From Paenibacillus sp. Soil787 (GTDB taxonomy: Bacteria > Bacillota > Bacilli > Paenibacillales > NBRC-103111): a stretch of 64,000 bases of DNA. Shown here in pieces: positions 27,945 to 36,967 of the stretch; position 1 is the stretch's first letter; the number at the start of each line of letters is the position of its first letter. The DNA lies in assembly GCF_001429545.1 (NCBI RefSeq), contig NZ_LMSP01000034.1:92831-156830 (forward strand). The letters run 5' to 3'. The translations under genes and the position numbers were made by a program. The notes under the pieces are model-generated. The model saw only the letters and a program-made list of their open reading frames with translations. It was not told the DNA's origin and ran no database searches.

Positions 27945-29778
27945 CCCTTTTACCCCCTTCAGGATTATCTTCTATGAGCGGTAAAGTTAAAAATATGGTT
28001 GTTCCTTGTTTAAAGCTGCTCTCTATCTTAATGCCATAGTGATGGCCATAGCGCAAAGCAATTCTTCGATCTACATTCATTAAACCATGACCGCCAGTGC
28101 CCTCCTCAGATGAAGCAAAATCGAATTTTTTATCAAGCAAATTTTGCAATTGAACCGCGCTCATGCCTGCTCCATCGTCTTGAATGGTGATCAACATATT
28201 CGTATCCTGTTTCTTTCCTGTAAGGATAATGTTGCCATACCCATTCCCCTTATCAATGCCGTGCACAATACTATTCTCAACGATAGGCTGTAAAATAAAA
28301 CGAATAACGCAGTAGGAGAGCAGCTCAGGATCAATATTTACGTGGAACTGAATTTTATCCTCAAATCGGATTTGCTGTATAGCCATATAGCCTTTCACAT
28401 GCTCCAGCTCCAAACTAAGGGGCACTTGGCTTTTGTGACTATTGATGCTATAACGCAGCAGCTTGCTTAAGTTATTGGTCATTTTAACCACTTCTCGGTT
28501 ACCTTGAATCTCTGCGTACATGCTAATCGAACCTAACGTATTATAAAGAAAATGCGGGTTAATTTGGCTCTGCAAAGCAGATATTTGCGCATTCTTCTCT
28601 CTAATTTCCGATTCATAAAGACGATATCCCAGGTCACTAAGCTTTGACACCATGATATTAAACGATTGGCTAAGCTGCCCAATCTCATCACGGCTGCTGA
28701 TGGGAATCGATACATGCAAGTTTCCGACAACAACCTTTTTCATGAGATTGCGCAGTTCACTAATCGGATTCGTAATGCGCAGAGCCAAAATAGTGAAAAT
28801 GATAACCGCAAGGAGCAAACAAACAGCTCCGATCAGAATGATATAGTTTCGAACATAAACGGTATCCTGAAGGAGTGTGGCAAGCGGCACCATTTCGATC
28901 ATCGTCCAGCCCGTAAAAGGTGAAGTATAATAGGATAAAAGTTCCGTATCCTTGTTTTGCTTATAAACAACAGTTCCCGCACCTTTATACGGCAGCAGTT
29001 TATCGGAATCAATCCAGTATTCCATACTTTTATAGATCATTGAACCTTCGTTATCGACGATCATAATGTTCTTCTTATCGTTGGAGATCGCTTCAATTTT
29101 GTTACGAATCATATTCTTATCCACATCCAACACCAAATAGCCTAAAACCTTTCCCGTGTCTACGCTGCGGATTTTTCTGGCAAAGGAATACACCTGATTA
29201 TTTGTATCTAAAGCATTTTTGTTGAAGGTACCGATATAAACGACTTTTCCTGTCTTGGATACTTTTTCATACCACGGTTCATCTTCTACATTTTTTAGTG
29301 AATAATTAGCTTGTTCCTCCAACATGGCTGTGTAAGTACCGCCAGAAACTCTATAAAGACTTACCCCAGATATATCCACTCTTCCATTAGCAAATACACG
29401 TTTCGTAAAATCCTCAATCGTCACCCTTTCATTAAACGAAAGATTCGCATCCGATCGACTGCCGGCTTCCAAATATTTCAATATTGGCTGCGATTGGTAA
29501 GGCAACAAAGTTAACAAATTGAGTTCATTCATATAGGTGTCAATATTAGCTGTTAATTCCTTCACGACGTCCATTTGATATTTGCCGGTGTTTTTTTGAA
29601 TAGATGCTGAATAGCTCGTATAAGTCAAATAACTGGCAATCCCAAGCGGAACGGCAATAAGAATAAAGCTAATAACAATGAGCTTTGCGGCAATAGGCAA
29701 GTCTTTGATCCACTGCAGCCTATTGCGGAGCTGTATTCTGCTGAATCTGAAGATTGGTATTGATGATCTTTTGCGCAT
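27937..29778 (-). CDS. YesM-type sensor histidine kinase (GH43 locus)
   Basis: A 613-residue kinase: ~30 cytoplasmic residues, membrane segment (~31-52), a Cache-like extracellular domain (~55-300), second membrane segment (~305-328), HAMP, kinase domain with the phospho-acceptor in QSQINPHFLYNTLGSI, and ATPase motifs PIVENSIVHG and QDDGAGM. The ATG at 29778 is preceded by AAGAGGTG. It therefore begins 59 bases inside the preceding binding-protein gene, an unusually long coupling overlap. Confidence 0.92.
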   Translation of the reverse strand: MRKRSSIPIFRFSRIQLRNRLQWIKDLPIAAKLIVISFILIAVPLGIASYLTYTSYSASIQKNTGKYQMDVVKELTANIDTYMNELNLLTLLPYQSQPILKYLEAGSRSDANLSFNERVTIEDFTKRVFANGRVDISGVSLYRVSGGTYTAMLEEQANYSLKNVEDEPWYEKVSKTGKVVYIGTFNKNALDTNNQVYSFARKIRSVDTGKVLGYLVLDVDKNMIRNKIEAISNDKKNIMIVDNEGSMIYKSMEYWIDSDKLLPYKGAGTVVYKQNKDTELLSYYTSPFTGWTMIEMVPLATLLQDTVYVRNYIILIGAVCLLLAVIIFTILALRITNPISELRNLMKKVVVGNLHVSIPISSRDEIGQLSQSFNIMVSKLSDLGYRLYESEIREKNAQISALQSQINPHFLYNTLGSISMYAEIQGNREVVKMTNNLSKLLRYSINSHKSQVPLSLELEHVKGYMAIQQIRFEDKIQFHVNIDPELLSYCVIRFILQPIVENSIVHGIDKGNGYGNIILTGKKQDTNMLITIQDDGAGMSAVQLQNLLDKKFDFASSEEGTGGHGLMNVDRRIALRYGHHYGIKIESSFKQGTTIFLTLPLIEDNPEGGKRDA

Positions 29779-31045
29779 TATGCAGCACCTCTTGTGGTGT
29801 TGTCTGACCCACCATCATCTTTTCAAACTCACGCACAAGTTCATCATTAATCGTTCCCTGTCGCGGTTGATTCGGAAAATATTTCACATCATCCGCCGAG
29901 CTGGCATAATCCGGACGATATTTAAGTTGCTGAAACTCTTTCGATTCTACAGCTTTCTTAACAGCCGGGATATGACCGGCTTTCGCCCAGCTTGCCCCGT
30001 GGGCCGCTACCCAATTGGCAAATTTAATGGCTGCGATTTGCTTTTGCTTATCCGGCTTCTCATGATAGGGAAGAGAAAACGTATGGGAGTCTCCCCAAAC
30101 CGCTGGATGATCGTAGATTTGAGGTATTTTGGTAACACCAAAATTCAAATCCGCCGCTTTTTCAAAAGTACCCGTTGCCCAAACACCCGTAATTAAAATG
30201 GCTGCATTTCCTTTAGCAAAGTTTTGAACCGTATCGTTAATATTAGGATGGATGAGCTTACTTGTGTATAGGGAATTTACAAATTTCAAGGATTGAAGCG
30301 CAGAAGGATTATCAATGGCTGCAGCTTTTCCATCGTCGGTATAGAATCGACCACCATCTAAGTTCATCTGATTGTAGAAAGAATACCATAACCAGAAGGA
30401 ATCAATTCGCACATTGGGCTCAGCCAGAGGAGATACATGTTCCGGTACACACGCACGGATTTTTTCTAGAAATTGAATGAACCCCTCTTCGCCATTGGAT
30501 AAGATCGGCTTTTCTTTGTCATCTAGAAGACCAGCTTGCTTTAGCCAGGTTTTGTTATAGTACATGACTTCTAGATGCGTATCTAGCGGAATTCCCAGAT
30601 GCTTATCTTCATCAACCGTGCTTTTCAAAATCGTCGGATTAAAATCGTTCCAATCAACACCAGCCTCTAAAGCCAGATCATTCAAATCTGTCAGGAAGCC
30701 CGCTGGCGCATATTGCGAATATTTGGCTGAGTGTACAATCGCGATATCAGGCGCTTCTTCTGTCACTATGGCCGTGGAGAGCTTGGGATAATAATCACCG
30801 GAATTATTGTTAATCTGTTCTATTTTAACGTGATCTTTATTTTCATTATTATATTGTTGGATTAATTCGGCCATAAATTGTCCATCGCCACCGCTAAATG
30901 GAGACCAAAAGGTGATTCTCAGCTTACTAGAGTTGGCTTCTTCTGTATGGGTGTTCAGCTGCTGTGGACTGCAGCTTATAGTGAAAGAACTCATAAGGAT
31001 AAGGATTAATGTAGTGCTTAATCTTGATCGTTGCTTACCGCTCAC
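29720..31045 (-). CDS. second sugar-binding lipoprotein, overlapping the kinase gene
   Basis: A 441-residue family 1 binding protein. I favour the GTG at 31045, preceded by GGGGG, because the signal peptide (LSTTLILILMSSFTISC) then begins near the N terminus; an upstream ATG would add 29 residues. It is a paralogue of the protein at 34016-35338 (shared FWSPFSGGDG / FWTPFSGNDG start and the GIPLD / SIPLD region). It sits directly before and overlaps the sensor kinase gene, so it may be the kinase's ligand-sensing partner rather than the transport protein. Confidence 0.88.
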   Translation of the reverse strand: MSGKQRSRLSTTLILILMSSFTISCSPQQLNTHTEEANSSKLRITFWSPFSGGDGQFMAELIQQYNNENKDHVKIEQINNNSGDYYPKLSTAIVTEEAPDIAIVHSAKYSQYAPAGFLTDLNDLALEAGVDWNDFNPTILKSTVDEDKHLGIPLDTHLEVMYYNKTWLKQAGLLDDKEKPILSNGEEGFIQFLEKIRACVPEHVSPLAEPNVRIDSFWLWYSFYNQMNLDGGRFYTDDGKAAAIDNPSALQSLKFVNSLYTSKLIHPNINDTVQNFAKGNAAILITGVWATGTFEKAADLNFGVTKIPQIYDHPAVWGDSHTFSLPYHEKPDKQKQIAAIKFANWVAAHGASWAKAGHIPAVKKAVESKEFQQLKYRPDYASSADDVKYFPNQPRQGTINDELVREFEKMMVGQTTPQEVLHNAQKIINTNLQIQQNTAPQ

Positions 31046-31135
31046 TTGAATCCCCCGATCAAAAATATAGTATCTCTTAATTATACAAAGTAGGGCGTGT
31101 GAATCCAATGACCTTTTTACTCCTGTAATCAAATT

Positions 31136-32182
31136 CTATTCACCGCTAGGCACTGCTATTGGAATCCCTTCCGCAATCGGAGTCCCAAAATTCGGCGATC
31201 CGTCTTGATTCCACTTAAATGGCTGCATACGTACGTTGCGATTCCAACCAGAGCCCTGCGATTTCGCGCCATGATACAGAATCCAATCCTCTTTACCATC
31301 TGGTGATTTCGCAAAAGAATTATGACCAGGTCCGTATACCTGATCTGTTTTCGAAAATACGGCTTTATCATGCTTTTTCCATGAGGCAGGATTCAACAAG
31401 TCACTATTCATCTGTGTGCTCAGCATCCCTAGACAATAGTCATCCGTCCAGCTTCCGCTTGCCGAATAAATAACAAATATTTGCTCCTGATGCATCAATA
31501 CCTGCGGACCTTCATTAATGGTTGGCATCCCGACCAATTCCCAATCATAGGTGGGTCTTGAGATTTCTACGGGTTTTCCGCTAATCGTGTACGGACTACT
31601 CATCGGTGCAATGTACAAATGTTGGCTCACGTTCACCGTACCTTCCCAGCCCGACCAAATGAAATATAACGACCCATCCTCTTTTTGCAGCGTTGTTCCA
31701 TCAATAGCCCATCTGCCAGAAGTGTCCATCATTCCCCTGTCTACATATTTCCTTAGAGGATCATCCGTCTCCGATTCCAGCACGAACATCCGATGGTTCT
31801 CATTCTGACCGTCATCTGCCGCATAGTAGATATACCATTTCCCCTTGAGAAAATGCAACTCAGGAGCCCAAATGTTTGACGTATTAGGTCCTGAAACAGG
31901 TGGAAACCAGACGTCTTTATATTCGGCATTTGAAAGCCCTGTTAATGTTTGCGACTTCCAAATTCGAATCGAATTTCCCGTTGTATGTGTATAATAATAG
32001 GTTCCATCCTTCGAAGTGACCCATGGATCGGCTCCGTTATCGAGGATAGGGTTCGTAAATGTTTTCGCTTCTTTTGATGGCGATACCGTGCTTTTGGTTT
32101 CCTTCACAGCTTCCTCTACAACCCCTTTCGAACATCCCGCCAATAGCAGAATACAACCTAATAATGTCATCAACATACGCAT
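31136..32182 (-). CDS. GH43 glycoside hydrolase lipoprotein (arabinan/xylan type)
   Basis: A 348-residue protein with lipobox LAGC, so membrane-anchored outside the cell. The five-bladed beta-propeller of GH43 is indicated by the three catalytic acids in their usual contexts: Asp in NGADPWV, Asp in WAIDGTTL and Glu in TINEGPQ. GH43 members act as arabinofuranosidases, endo-arabinanases or beta-xylosidases; I cannot choose. The ATG at 32182 has AAAGGTGG at good spacing, while an in-frame GTG twelve bases upstream overlaps that site. It lies between the permease and second binding-protein genes. Confidence 0.9.
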   Translation of the reverse strand: MRMLMTLLGCILLLAGCSKGVVEEAVKETKSTVSPSKEAKTFTNPILDNGADPWVTSKDGTYYYTHTTGNSIRIWKSQTLTGLSNAEYKDVWFPPVSGPNTSNIWAPELHFLKGKWYIYYAADDGQNENHRMFVLESETDDPLRKYVDRGMMDTSGRWAIDGTTLQKEDGSLYFIWSGWEGTVNVSQHLYIAPMSSPYTISGKPVEISRPTYDWELVGMPTINEGPQVLMHQEQIFVIYSASGSWTDDYCLGMLSTQMNSDLLNPASWKKHDKAVFSKTDQVYGPGHNSFAKSPDGKEDWILYHGAKSQGSGWNRNVRMQPFKWNQDGSPNFGTPIAEGIPIAVPSGE

Positions 32183-32212
32183 TTGAATAACCACCTTTGA
32201 CAGCGTTCCTTT

Positions 32213-33043
32213 TTACTGTTTAACCCCTGTGGCAGTAATGGATTGAATGAATTGCTTTTGTCCAATTATAAATATAAGCAAAGTAGGGATCGTTGATAAG
32301 GTGGCTAAAGCCATTAATTTCCCATAGGACTGAACAAAACTTCCTGTTGCCATGACCGCAATACCCGCTGTGAGCGTTCGCATCTCCAAGTCTGTCACTG
32401 TAAAAAACGGCCATACATAGTCATTGAATACAGCCATAAATGTGAAAATAGCGAGCGTCGTAACAATCGAAACCGATGACGGAAGCATGACGGAGCAGAA
32501 CACATGCCATTTATTTGCCCCATCTATTCTTGCGGCTTCAATAATTTCATTCGGGAAGGATTGGAAAAATTGAATCAGCAGAAACACACCAAGTGCCCCT
32601 CCAGAGTATGGCAAAATAAGTACATAATACGTATTGATCAAATTGTAATTACTGAAATTCAAATATTGAGGAAGGAATGAAATAATCCCCGGAACCATTA
32701 ATGAGCCTACAAACAAAGTAAACAATGTTTTTTTGAACGGAATGTCCAACTTTGTTAACGCATACGCAGCTAAGGTATCTAGCAAGATAACTAGGATTGT
32801 CGCGGCAAAGCCTACAAAAAAAGAGTTGAAAATCCACCGAAAAATGGGAACCTCAACATCACCCCCCACAAAAATCGTATGGAAGTTATCCCATGTAAAC
32901 TCTTGAGGCAATAAATGAAACACAGGTGACATGACTTCGATGTCTGTTTTAAAAGAATTCGAAAACATCCATAGCATCGGTAGTACAAAGATGACGCCAA
33001 GTAGAGAAGCCGATAACACATAAAATAATTTCAACGGTTTCAA
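32213..33043 (-). CDS. ABC sugar permease, MalG type (GH43 locus)
   Basis: A 276-residue permease half with a TTG start at 33043 following AGGAG. The EAA loop IIEAARIDGANKWHVF is clear, as are six membrane segments. It follows the MalF-type gene by only six bases. It forms the importer with 33050-33946 and the binding protein at 34016-35338. Confidence 0.92.
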   Translation of the reverse strand: MKPLKLFYVLSASLLGVIFVLPMLWMFSNSFKTDIEVMSPVFHLLPQEFTWDNFHTIFVGGDVEVPIFRWIFNSFFVGFAATILVILLDTLAAYALTKLDIPFKKTLFTLFVGSLMVPGIISFLPQYLNFSNYNLINTYYVLILPYSGGALGVFLLIQFFQSFPNEIIEAARIDGANKWHVFCSVMLPSSVSIVTTLAIFTFMAVFNDYVWPFFTVTDLEMRTLTAGIAVMATGSFVQSYGKLMALATLSTIPTLLIFIIGQKQFIQSITATGVKQ

Positions 33044-33049
33044 CGTCCT

Positions 33050-33946
33050 CTACTCCTTTCTATTCGTGACTTTAAATTGAATAATGGAAACAATCATGAT
33101 GGTTAAGCCCATTAAGATGGCCATGGCAGAAGCAGAACCGATTTCTCTAGCCGTGTAGGCCGTTTGCAAAATACCCATCAATAAAACTTTCGTCTCATCC
33201 CCCGCATTGCTCATTAAATTAGGCTGAGCAAAGACATTATAGGAAGCAATGGTCGATGTAATCAATACGAAAATGATAACGGGTCTGATGGATGGAAGTG
33301 TGATGCTCTTCAGTCTGTCCCAGCCATTCGCTCCGTCTATTTTTGCTGCTTCATAAAGATCCTCCGGCACCCCATTTAGCGCATTTACAAAGATAATCAT
33401 GTTGAACCCAATGGTCCACCAAAGCGTAGCTACAACCAAAGCGAACCATACAAAGGGTTTATCCAGCAGCCATGGAATCGGGTCAAACTCATGAATCCCA
33501 AGCTTGGCTAAAAGTAAATTGATAAATCCACCGGTAACATCAAACATTCTCTTCCAAATCACGGCCATAACAGTGGCCGATACGGCATAGGGAATAAAAT
33601 AAATCGACCGAAACAGGGACCGAAGTTTTGCGGGAAGTGCATTTAGCAGCAAGGCAAAGCCTAAGCCCACGATTACTAAAAATGGAACCGAAAAGACAAC
33701 AAACTTCAATGTCGCTTTCATTCCGATGAAGAAGAGGTCATTTTCCTGGGTACCATTGGTAAATATGCTTTTATAATTGTCGAATCCAACAAACGGATGC
33801 ACAGGGTCAAGTAAGTTATATTGCTTCAAACTAATGATAAAGCCATAAATGATGGGTATAAGCGTAAAGGCTAAAAAAGCTAAAAAATACGGTAATATGA
33901 ATAAGCTTGAAGTCAGCTTTGATTTCCAATTGGATGTTGTAGGCAA
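33050..33946 (-). CDS. ABC sugar permease, MalF type (GH43 locus)
   Basis: A 298-residue permease half. The start is TTG at 33946, preceded by AGGAGGG. The N-terminal FILPYFLAFLAFTLIP and EAA loop YEAAKIDGANGWDRL are typical of sugar MalF/UgpA-type permeases. Confidence 0.92.
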   Translation of the reverse strand: MPTTSNWKSKLTSSLFILPYFLAFLAFTLIPIIYGFIISLKQYNLLDPVHPFVGFDNYKSIFTNGTQENDLFFIGMKATLKFVVFSVPFLVIVGLGFALLLNALPAKLRSLFRSIYFIPYAVSATVMAVIWKRMFDVTGGFINLLLAKLGIHEFDPIPWLLDKPFVWFALVVATLWWTIGFNMIIFVNALNGVPEDLYEAAKIDGANGWDRLKSITLPSIRPVIIFVLITSTIASYNVFAQPNLMSNAGDETKVLLMGILQTAYTAREIGSASAMAILMGLTIMIVSIIQFKVTNRKE

Positions 33947-34015
33947 CTGTTTCCCTCCTAATCTTTAAAATTGAAGACGGGTAAACGATACCCGCCTTCA
34001 TTTATTTCATATGAA

Positions 34016-35338
34016 TTACTTCTTCATCGCTTGTGTAGATTTGGCTGCTGCATCATCAAGGGCAGCTTTAGGATCCTTTTTACCTTGCAAAGCATTAGCT
34101 AACTCACTCCAAATACTGTCGGAAATTGGACCCCAATTTAATACTTTAGGAGCAAATTGAACATAATCAAATTCCTTAGCAACTTCAGTTTGTTGCTGCG
34201 TCATAGCTTTGAACGCGGCGCTGTCACGTACGACTTTGGAAGCAACCGCTTGACCGGACTCTGCCCAATCAATCGAATTGGCATTTACGAATTTCAAGAA
34301 ATCACCGGCACCTGCAAGAACATTGGCATCTGTCGTTGATTTAGGAATGACGAAGTTGTGTGATCCGCCGAAAACAGCTTGTTTGACGGTTCCTAGTTGT
34401 GGAACGGGTGCAACACCATAGTTAATCTTGGCTTTATCGAAAGCATCCTTGGACCACGGACCATTGAAGTGCATGGCGCTCTTTCCTTGTTGGAACAAGT
34501 TAAAGTCGCCATCTTGCGCAACCGTAGGAGGCGATACTTTCATCGTCGTCAAGCTTCTCATAAACGTAACAGCTTCTACACCTGCTGGTGAGTTGTAAGC
34601 AATATTCCCTTTATCATCTAAAAAGCTTCCGCCATTTTGGAATAGGATCGTTGGGAACAAGAAATTTTGAATCCAGAAAGTCGGCATTGCCGCTCCCCAT
34701 ATACCCTTGGAAGGATCGGTTAACTTTTTAGCAGCATCCACGAATTCTTGACGATTGGTTGGAGGCGCTGTAATGCCGGCTGCTGCAAACAAATCTTTAT
34801 TGTAATACATAATTAATGGATGAATGTCCAAAGGAATGCTGTACCATTTGCCATCTTTTGTTGAGTAATCTACGGTTGCTGGAGGGAAGTTACTTTTTTC
34901 TACACCAACGGATTTTGCGACTTCATCCAATGGCTGCAACAAATCTTTAGCTATATATGTAGGCGTTTGGTCAAGATGCATGATCGCTACATCCGGAACT
35001 CCTTTTTTCGTTGCAATTGCAGTATCAAGCAGCTTGTAGTAATCTCCATTAGGTTGAATCGTCATTTTCACGGTATATTTTTCTTGCGATTTATTATAAT
35101 TGTCGACGATTTTCTTCATAAATGGACCATCATTCCCTGAGAATGGCGTCCAGAAGTTCACCGTAACTTTTTCTACGCTTTTTGCAGGTTCAGGTGCTTT
35201 CGTGGCTGCCGCTGAAGCTGCTGGTGTTGCCGCAGCCGGAGACGAAGTCGCCGTTTTCGTTGAAGAACAACCTGATAGCACCATTGTCAAGGATAGCCCG
35301 GCTAAACCAATCATTTGAAAACTTTTCATCTTCCCCAT
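34016..35338 (-). CDS. ABC sugar-binding lipoprotein (GH43 locus)
   Basis: A 440-residue family 1 binding protein. The lipobox is LSGC (Cys24), followed by an Ala/Thr-rich linker to ~residue 55 and a mature domain starting VTVNFWTPFSGNDG. It is the first gene of the seven-gene operon: binding protein, two permeases, GH43, second binding protein, kinase, regulator. The ATG at 35338 follows GGGAGA. A cre-like site lies ~75 bases upstream. Confidence 0.92.
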   Translation of the reverse strand: MGKMKSFQMIGLAGLSLTMVLSGCSSTKTATSSPAAATPAASAAATKAPEPAKSVEKVTVNFWTPFSGNDGPFMKKIVDNYNKSQEKYTVKMTIQPNGDYYKLLDTAIATKKGVPDVAIMHLDQTPTYIAKDLLQPLDEVAKSVGVEKSNFPPATVDYSTKDGKWYSIPLDIHPLIMYYNKDLFAAAGITAPPTNRQEFVDAAKKLTDPSKGIWGAAMPTFWIQNFLFPTILFQNGGSFLDDKGNIAYNSPAGVEAVTFMRSLTTMKVSPPTVAQDGDFNLFQQGKSAMHFNGPWSKDAFDKAKINYGVAPVPQLGTVKQAVFGGSHNFVIPKSTTDANVLAGAGDFLKFVNANSIDWAESGQAVASKVVRDSAAFKAMTQQQTEVAKEFDYVQFAPKVLNWGPISDSIWSELANALQGKKDPKAALDDAAAKSTQAMKK

Positions 35339-35412
35339 CTTTTTAATCTCCCTTCAATTTGAACACAGAGTAATGGACTTGTGTTTACCACAACCTAACT
35401 ATAATGATTTTG

Positions 35413-35426
35413 CGAAAGCGTTACCA
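35413..35426. promoter_or_regulatory. candidate cre site upstream of the GH43 operon
   Basis: CGAAAGCGTTACCA matches cre at 12 of 14 positions, ~75 bases before the first start codon, where CcpA binding could reduce expression when a preferred sugar is present. Confidence 0.45.
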
Positions 35427-35629
35427 TGACGATATTCAAGAACCATTGGACATATTTTCAGGTAAGCGGCTCTAGATACATGACTCCACCACAACTTCAC
35501 AAACGAACTGTAGGGGAACAGTGGCATCTCCTGAATCCACCCGAGCAAATCTCCTACAACTTTAAGCAGTATCTTTTCGGTTTCCAACAAGTCAAACAAA
35601 TAAACTTCACTGTCTGCTGACCAGCCTCG

Positions 35630-35762
35630 ACCTGCAAAAAGTACATCTTATTTTAAAGGATTTGCCGTTTCAAGGGTGTTTACCTGTAAAACCTGCATCT
35701 CATTTGCTCGAAAAGCGCCAAAAGCGAATAAAGGGTTCGATTTAGATGTATCTTTTGCAGGT
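35630..35762. repeat. 19-base inverted repeat pair with related motifs between
   Basis: ACCTGCAAAAAGTACATCT (35630-35648) and AGATGTATCTTTTGCAGGT (35744-35762) are inverted copies with two mismatches, 95 bases apart. Related fragments occur between them (ACCTGTAAAACCTGCATCTC) and just after (AAATGCAGGTTATC near 35806). Confidence 0.7.
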
Positions 35763-35825
35763 CATCCTCTATAATTTTACTTTTTGTATGTTTTATCATG
35801 TATAAAATGCAGGTTATCTACTGAG

Positions 35826-35875
35826 AAAAGGAGCTGTCCCTCAGGTCTTGATGACCTTCGGAGCAGCTCCTTTAT
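35826..35875. terminator. strong hairpin, probable terminator
   Basis: AAAGGAGCTG and CAGCTCCTTT flank an inner AGGTC/GACCT stem. On the minus strand it is followed by TTTTC, so it may end the MBL hydrolase transcript. Confidence 0.65.
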
Positions 35876-36151
35876 TGATTTTCTTCCTCATGCAGACAGC
35901 GCGGCAATTACGGACCAATCGACACGCCCTGTATGGATTTCTCCAGCTCGGCAACATCGGTTATTCTTGTTGCAAGCCTCACTGTCTATATCATTATATT
36001 GATGGTTTCTAATGAATGGTTGACTCATTGCTTTTCAGCCCCTTATTTTTGATAAAAATAAAAACAAGTTGCAAAGCCCCATGATTAGAAACGACTTAAG
36101 CTTTCTTGGTTGATCACGACCGTAGGTCCTTCAATAGCTGCAAGATATGCA

Positions 36152-36886
36152 CTACATATACCCTAGCAAAGGCTCAGCCAGCCGAACCTTATGCTCCAGA
36201 TGAAACTTCTCCCTTAGCTTCGACTCCAAATAATCATCCACATAATGCATTAAAATCATCTTCGCTTGAATGGATTCCGGCAGCGTCAGCAGTTCTTCGA
36301 GTGACGTATGCGACGGCAGCTGATCATCCTGCATATGACATTCGTGGTAAATGGTTTTCACCTCTTCGGCGATACTCCGAATATAGCTTTCATCCAACCT
36401 GGTATCCCCGCTAAAGTAAAAGAACGGCTTGCACAGAAGACCGTAACTCAGCATGTCCGGCACATGTAAAGTAGGGACAAGTTCGAACTTCACACCAGAT
36501 ACTACAAACTCATTTTCCACACATTCGATTTCAAAATAGTCCTCAAACTCGCGCTTGCCCCTCGTCGTCAGCTCCAATCCATGGCGCAAGATTTGCCACA
36601 AATCGTCTTTTAAACCGGTAGGTACATACAGCTTGGGCTTCACTCTGCCCGGATACACCCGATGATACAAAGCGAGCTTCTGCAAGCCATTCACGTGATC
36701 CTCATGCAGATGAGTGATAAAAATATGCTCAATCTGATTGAGCTTTATTCCCAATTGATGCACCCCAAGATGATTAGACTCAGGGAAATCTATGCATAGA
36801 TTCGTATCTGCAAAGGTAAGAAGAGCACTATTATGCCCTTGTTCGACACTGAAACCGTCCCCGCAACCCAAAAATGTTACTTTCAT
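36152..36886 (-). CDS. MBL-fold metallo-hydrolase (RNase Z-like group)
   Basis: A 244-residue metallo-beta-lactamase-fold protein. The metal motif THLHEDHVNG is complete (HxHxDH), with a further His in LVPTLHVPDM, Asp in FSGDTR and a C-terminal His in ILMHYVDDY. The order matches the RNase Z/arylsulfatase-like group, but the long RNase Z exosite arm is not evident, so the substrate is unknown. The ATG at 36886 follows TGGAGG, four codons after another possible start. It diverges from the sensor kinase at 36968. Confidence 0.85.
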   Translation of the reverse strand: MKVTFLGCGDGFSVEQGHNSALLTFADTNLCIDFPESNHLGVHQLGIKLNQIEHIFITHLHEDHVNGLQKLALYHRVYPGRVKPKLYVPTGLKDDLWQILRHGLELTTRGKREFEDYFEIECVENEFVVSGVKFELVPTLHVPDMLSYGLLCKPFFYFSGDTRLDESYIRSIAEEVKTIYHECHMQDDQLPSHTSLEELLTLPESIQAKMILMHYVDDYLESKLREKFHLEHKVRLAEPLLGYM

Positions 36887-36967
36887 AAATACCTCCATTT
36901 TAGTGTGTGATTCTATGTATTTTTATACTATGATAGTTGATAGATATGGCCATTTTAGGAGGACAAC

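Larger units (their letters stand above)
35339..36151. other. 813-base non-coding region with inverted repeats and a hairpin
   Basis: It contains the promoter region of the GH43 operon with a cre-like site (35413-35426), a repeat cluster built on ACCTGCAAAA/TTTTGCAGGT (35630-35820), and a strong hairpin (35826-35875). Short frames in 35400-35620 and 35780-36000 have no ribosome site and resemble nothing I know; a remnant of a membrane gene (a hydrophobic stretch near 35945-36010, plus strand) is possible. Confidence 0.5.

Noticed and set aside
35399-36000. Short frames in the long gap before the MBL gene
   Set aside because: No ribosome sites, no family resemblance, and they cross inverted repeats and a terminator-like hairpin.
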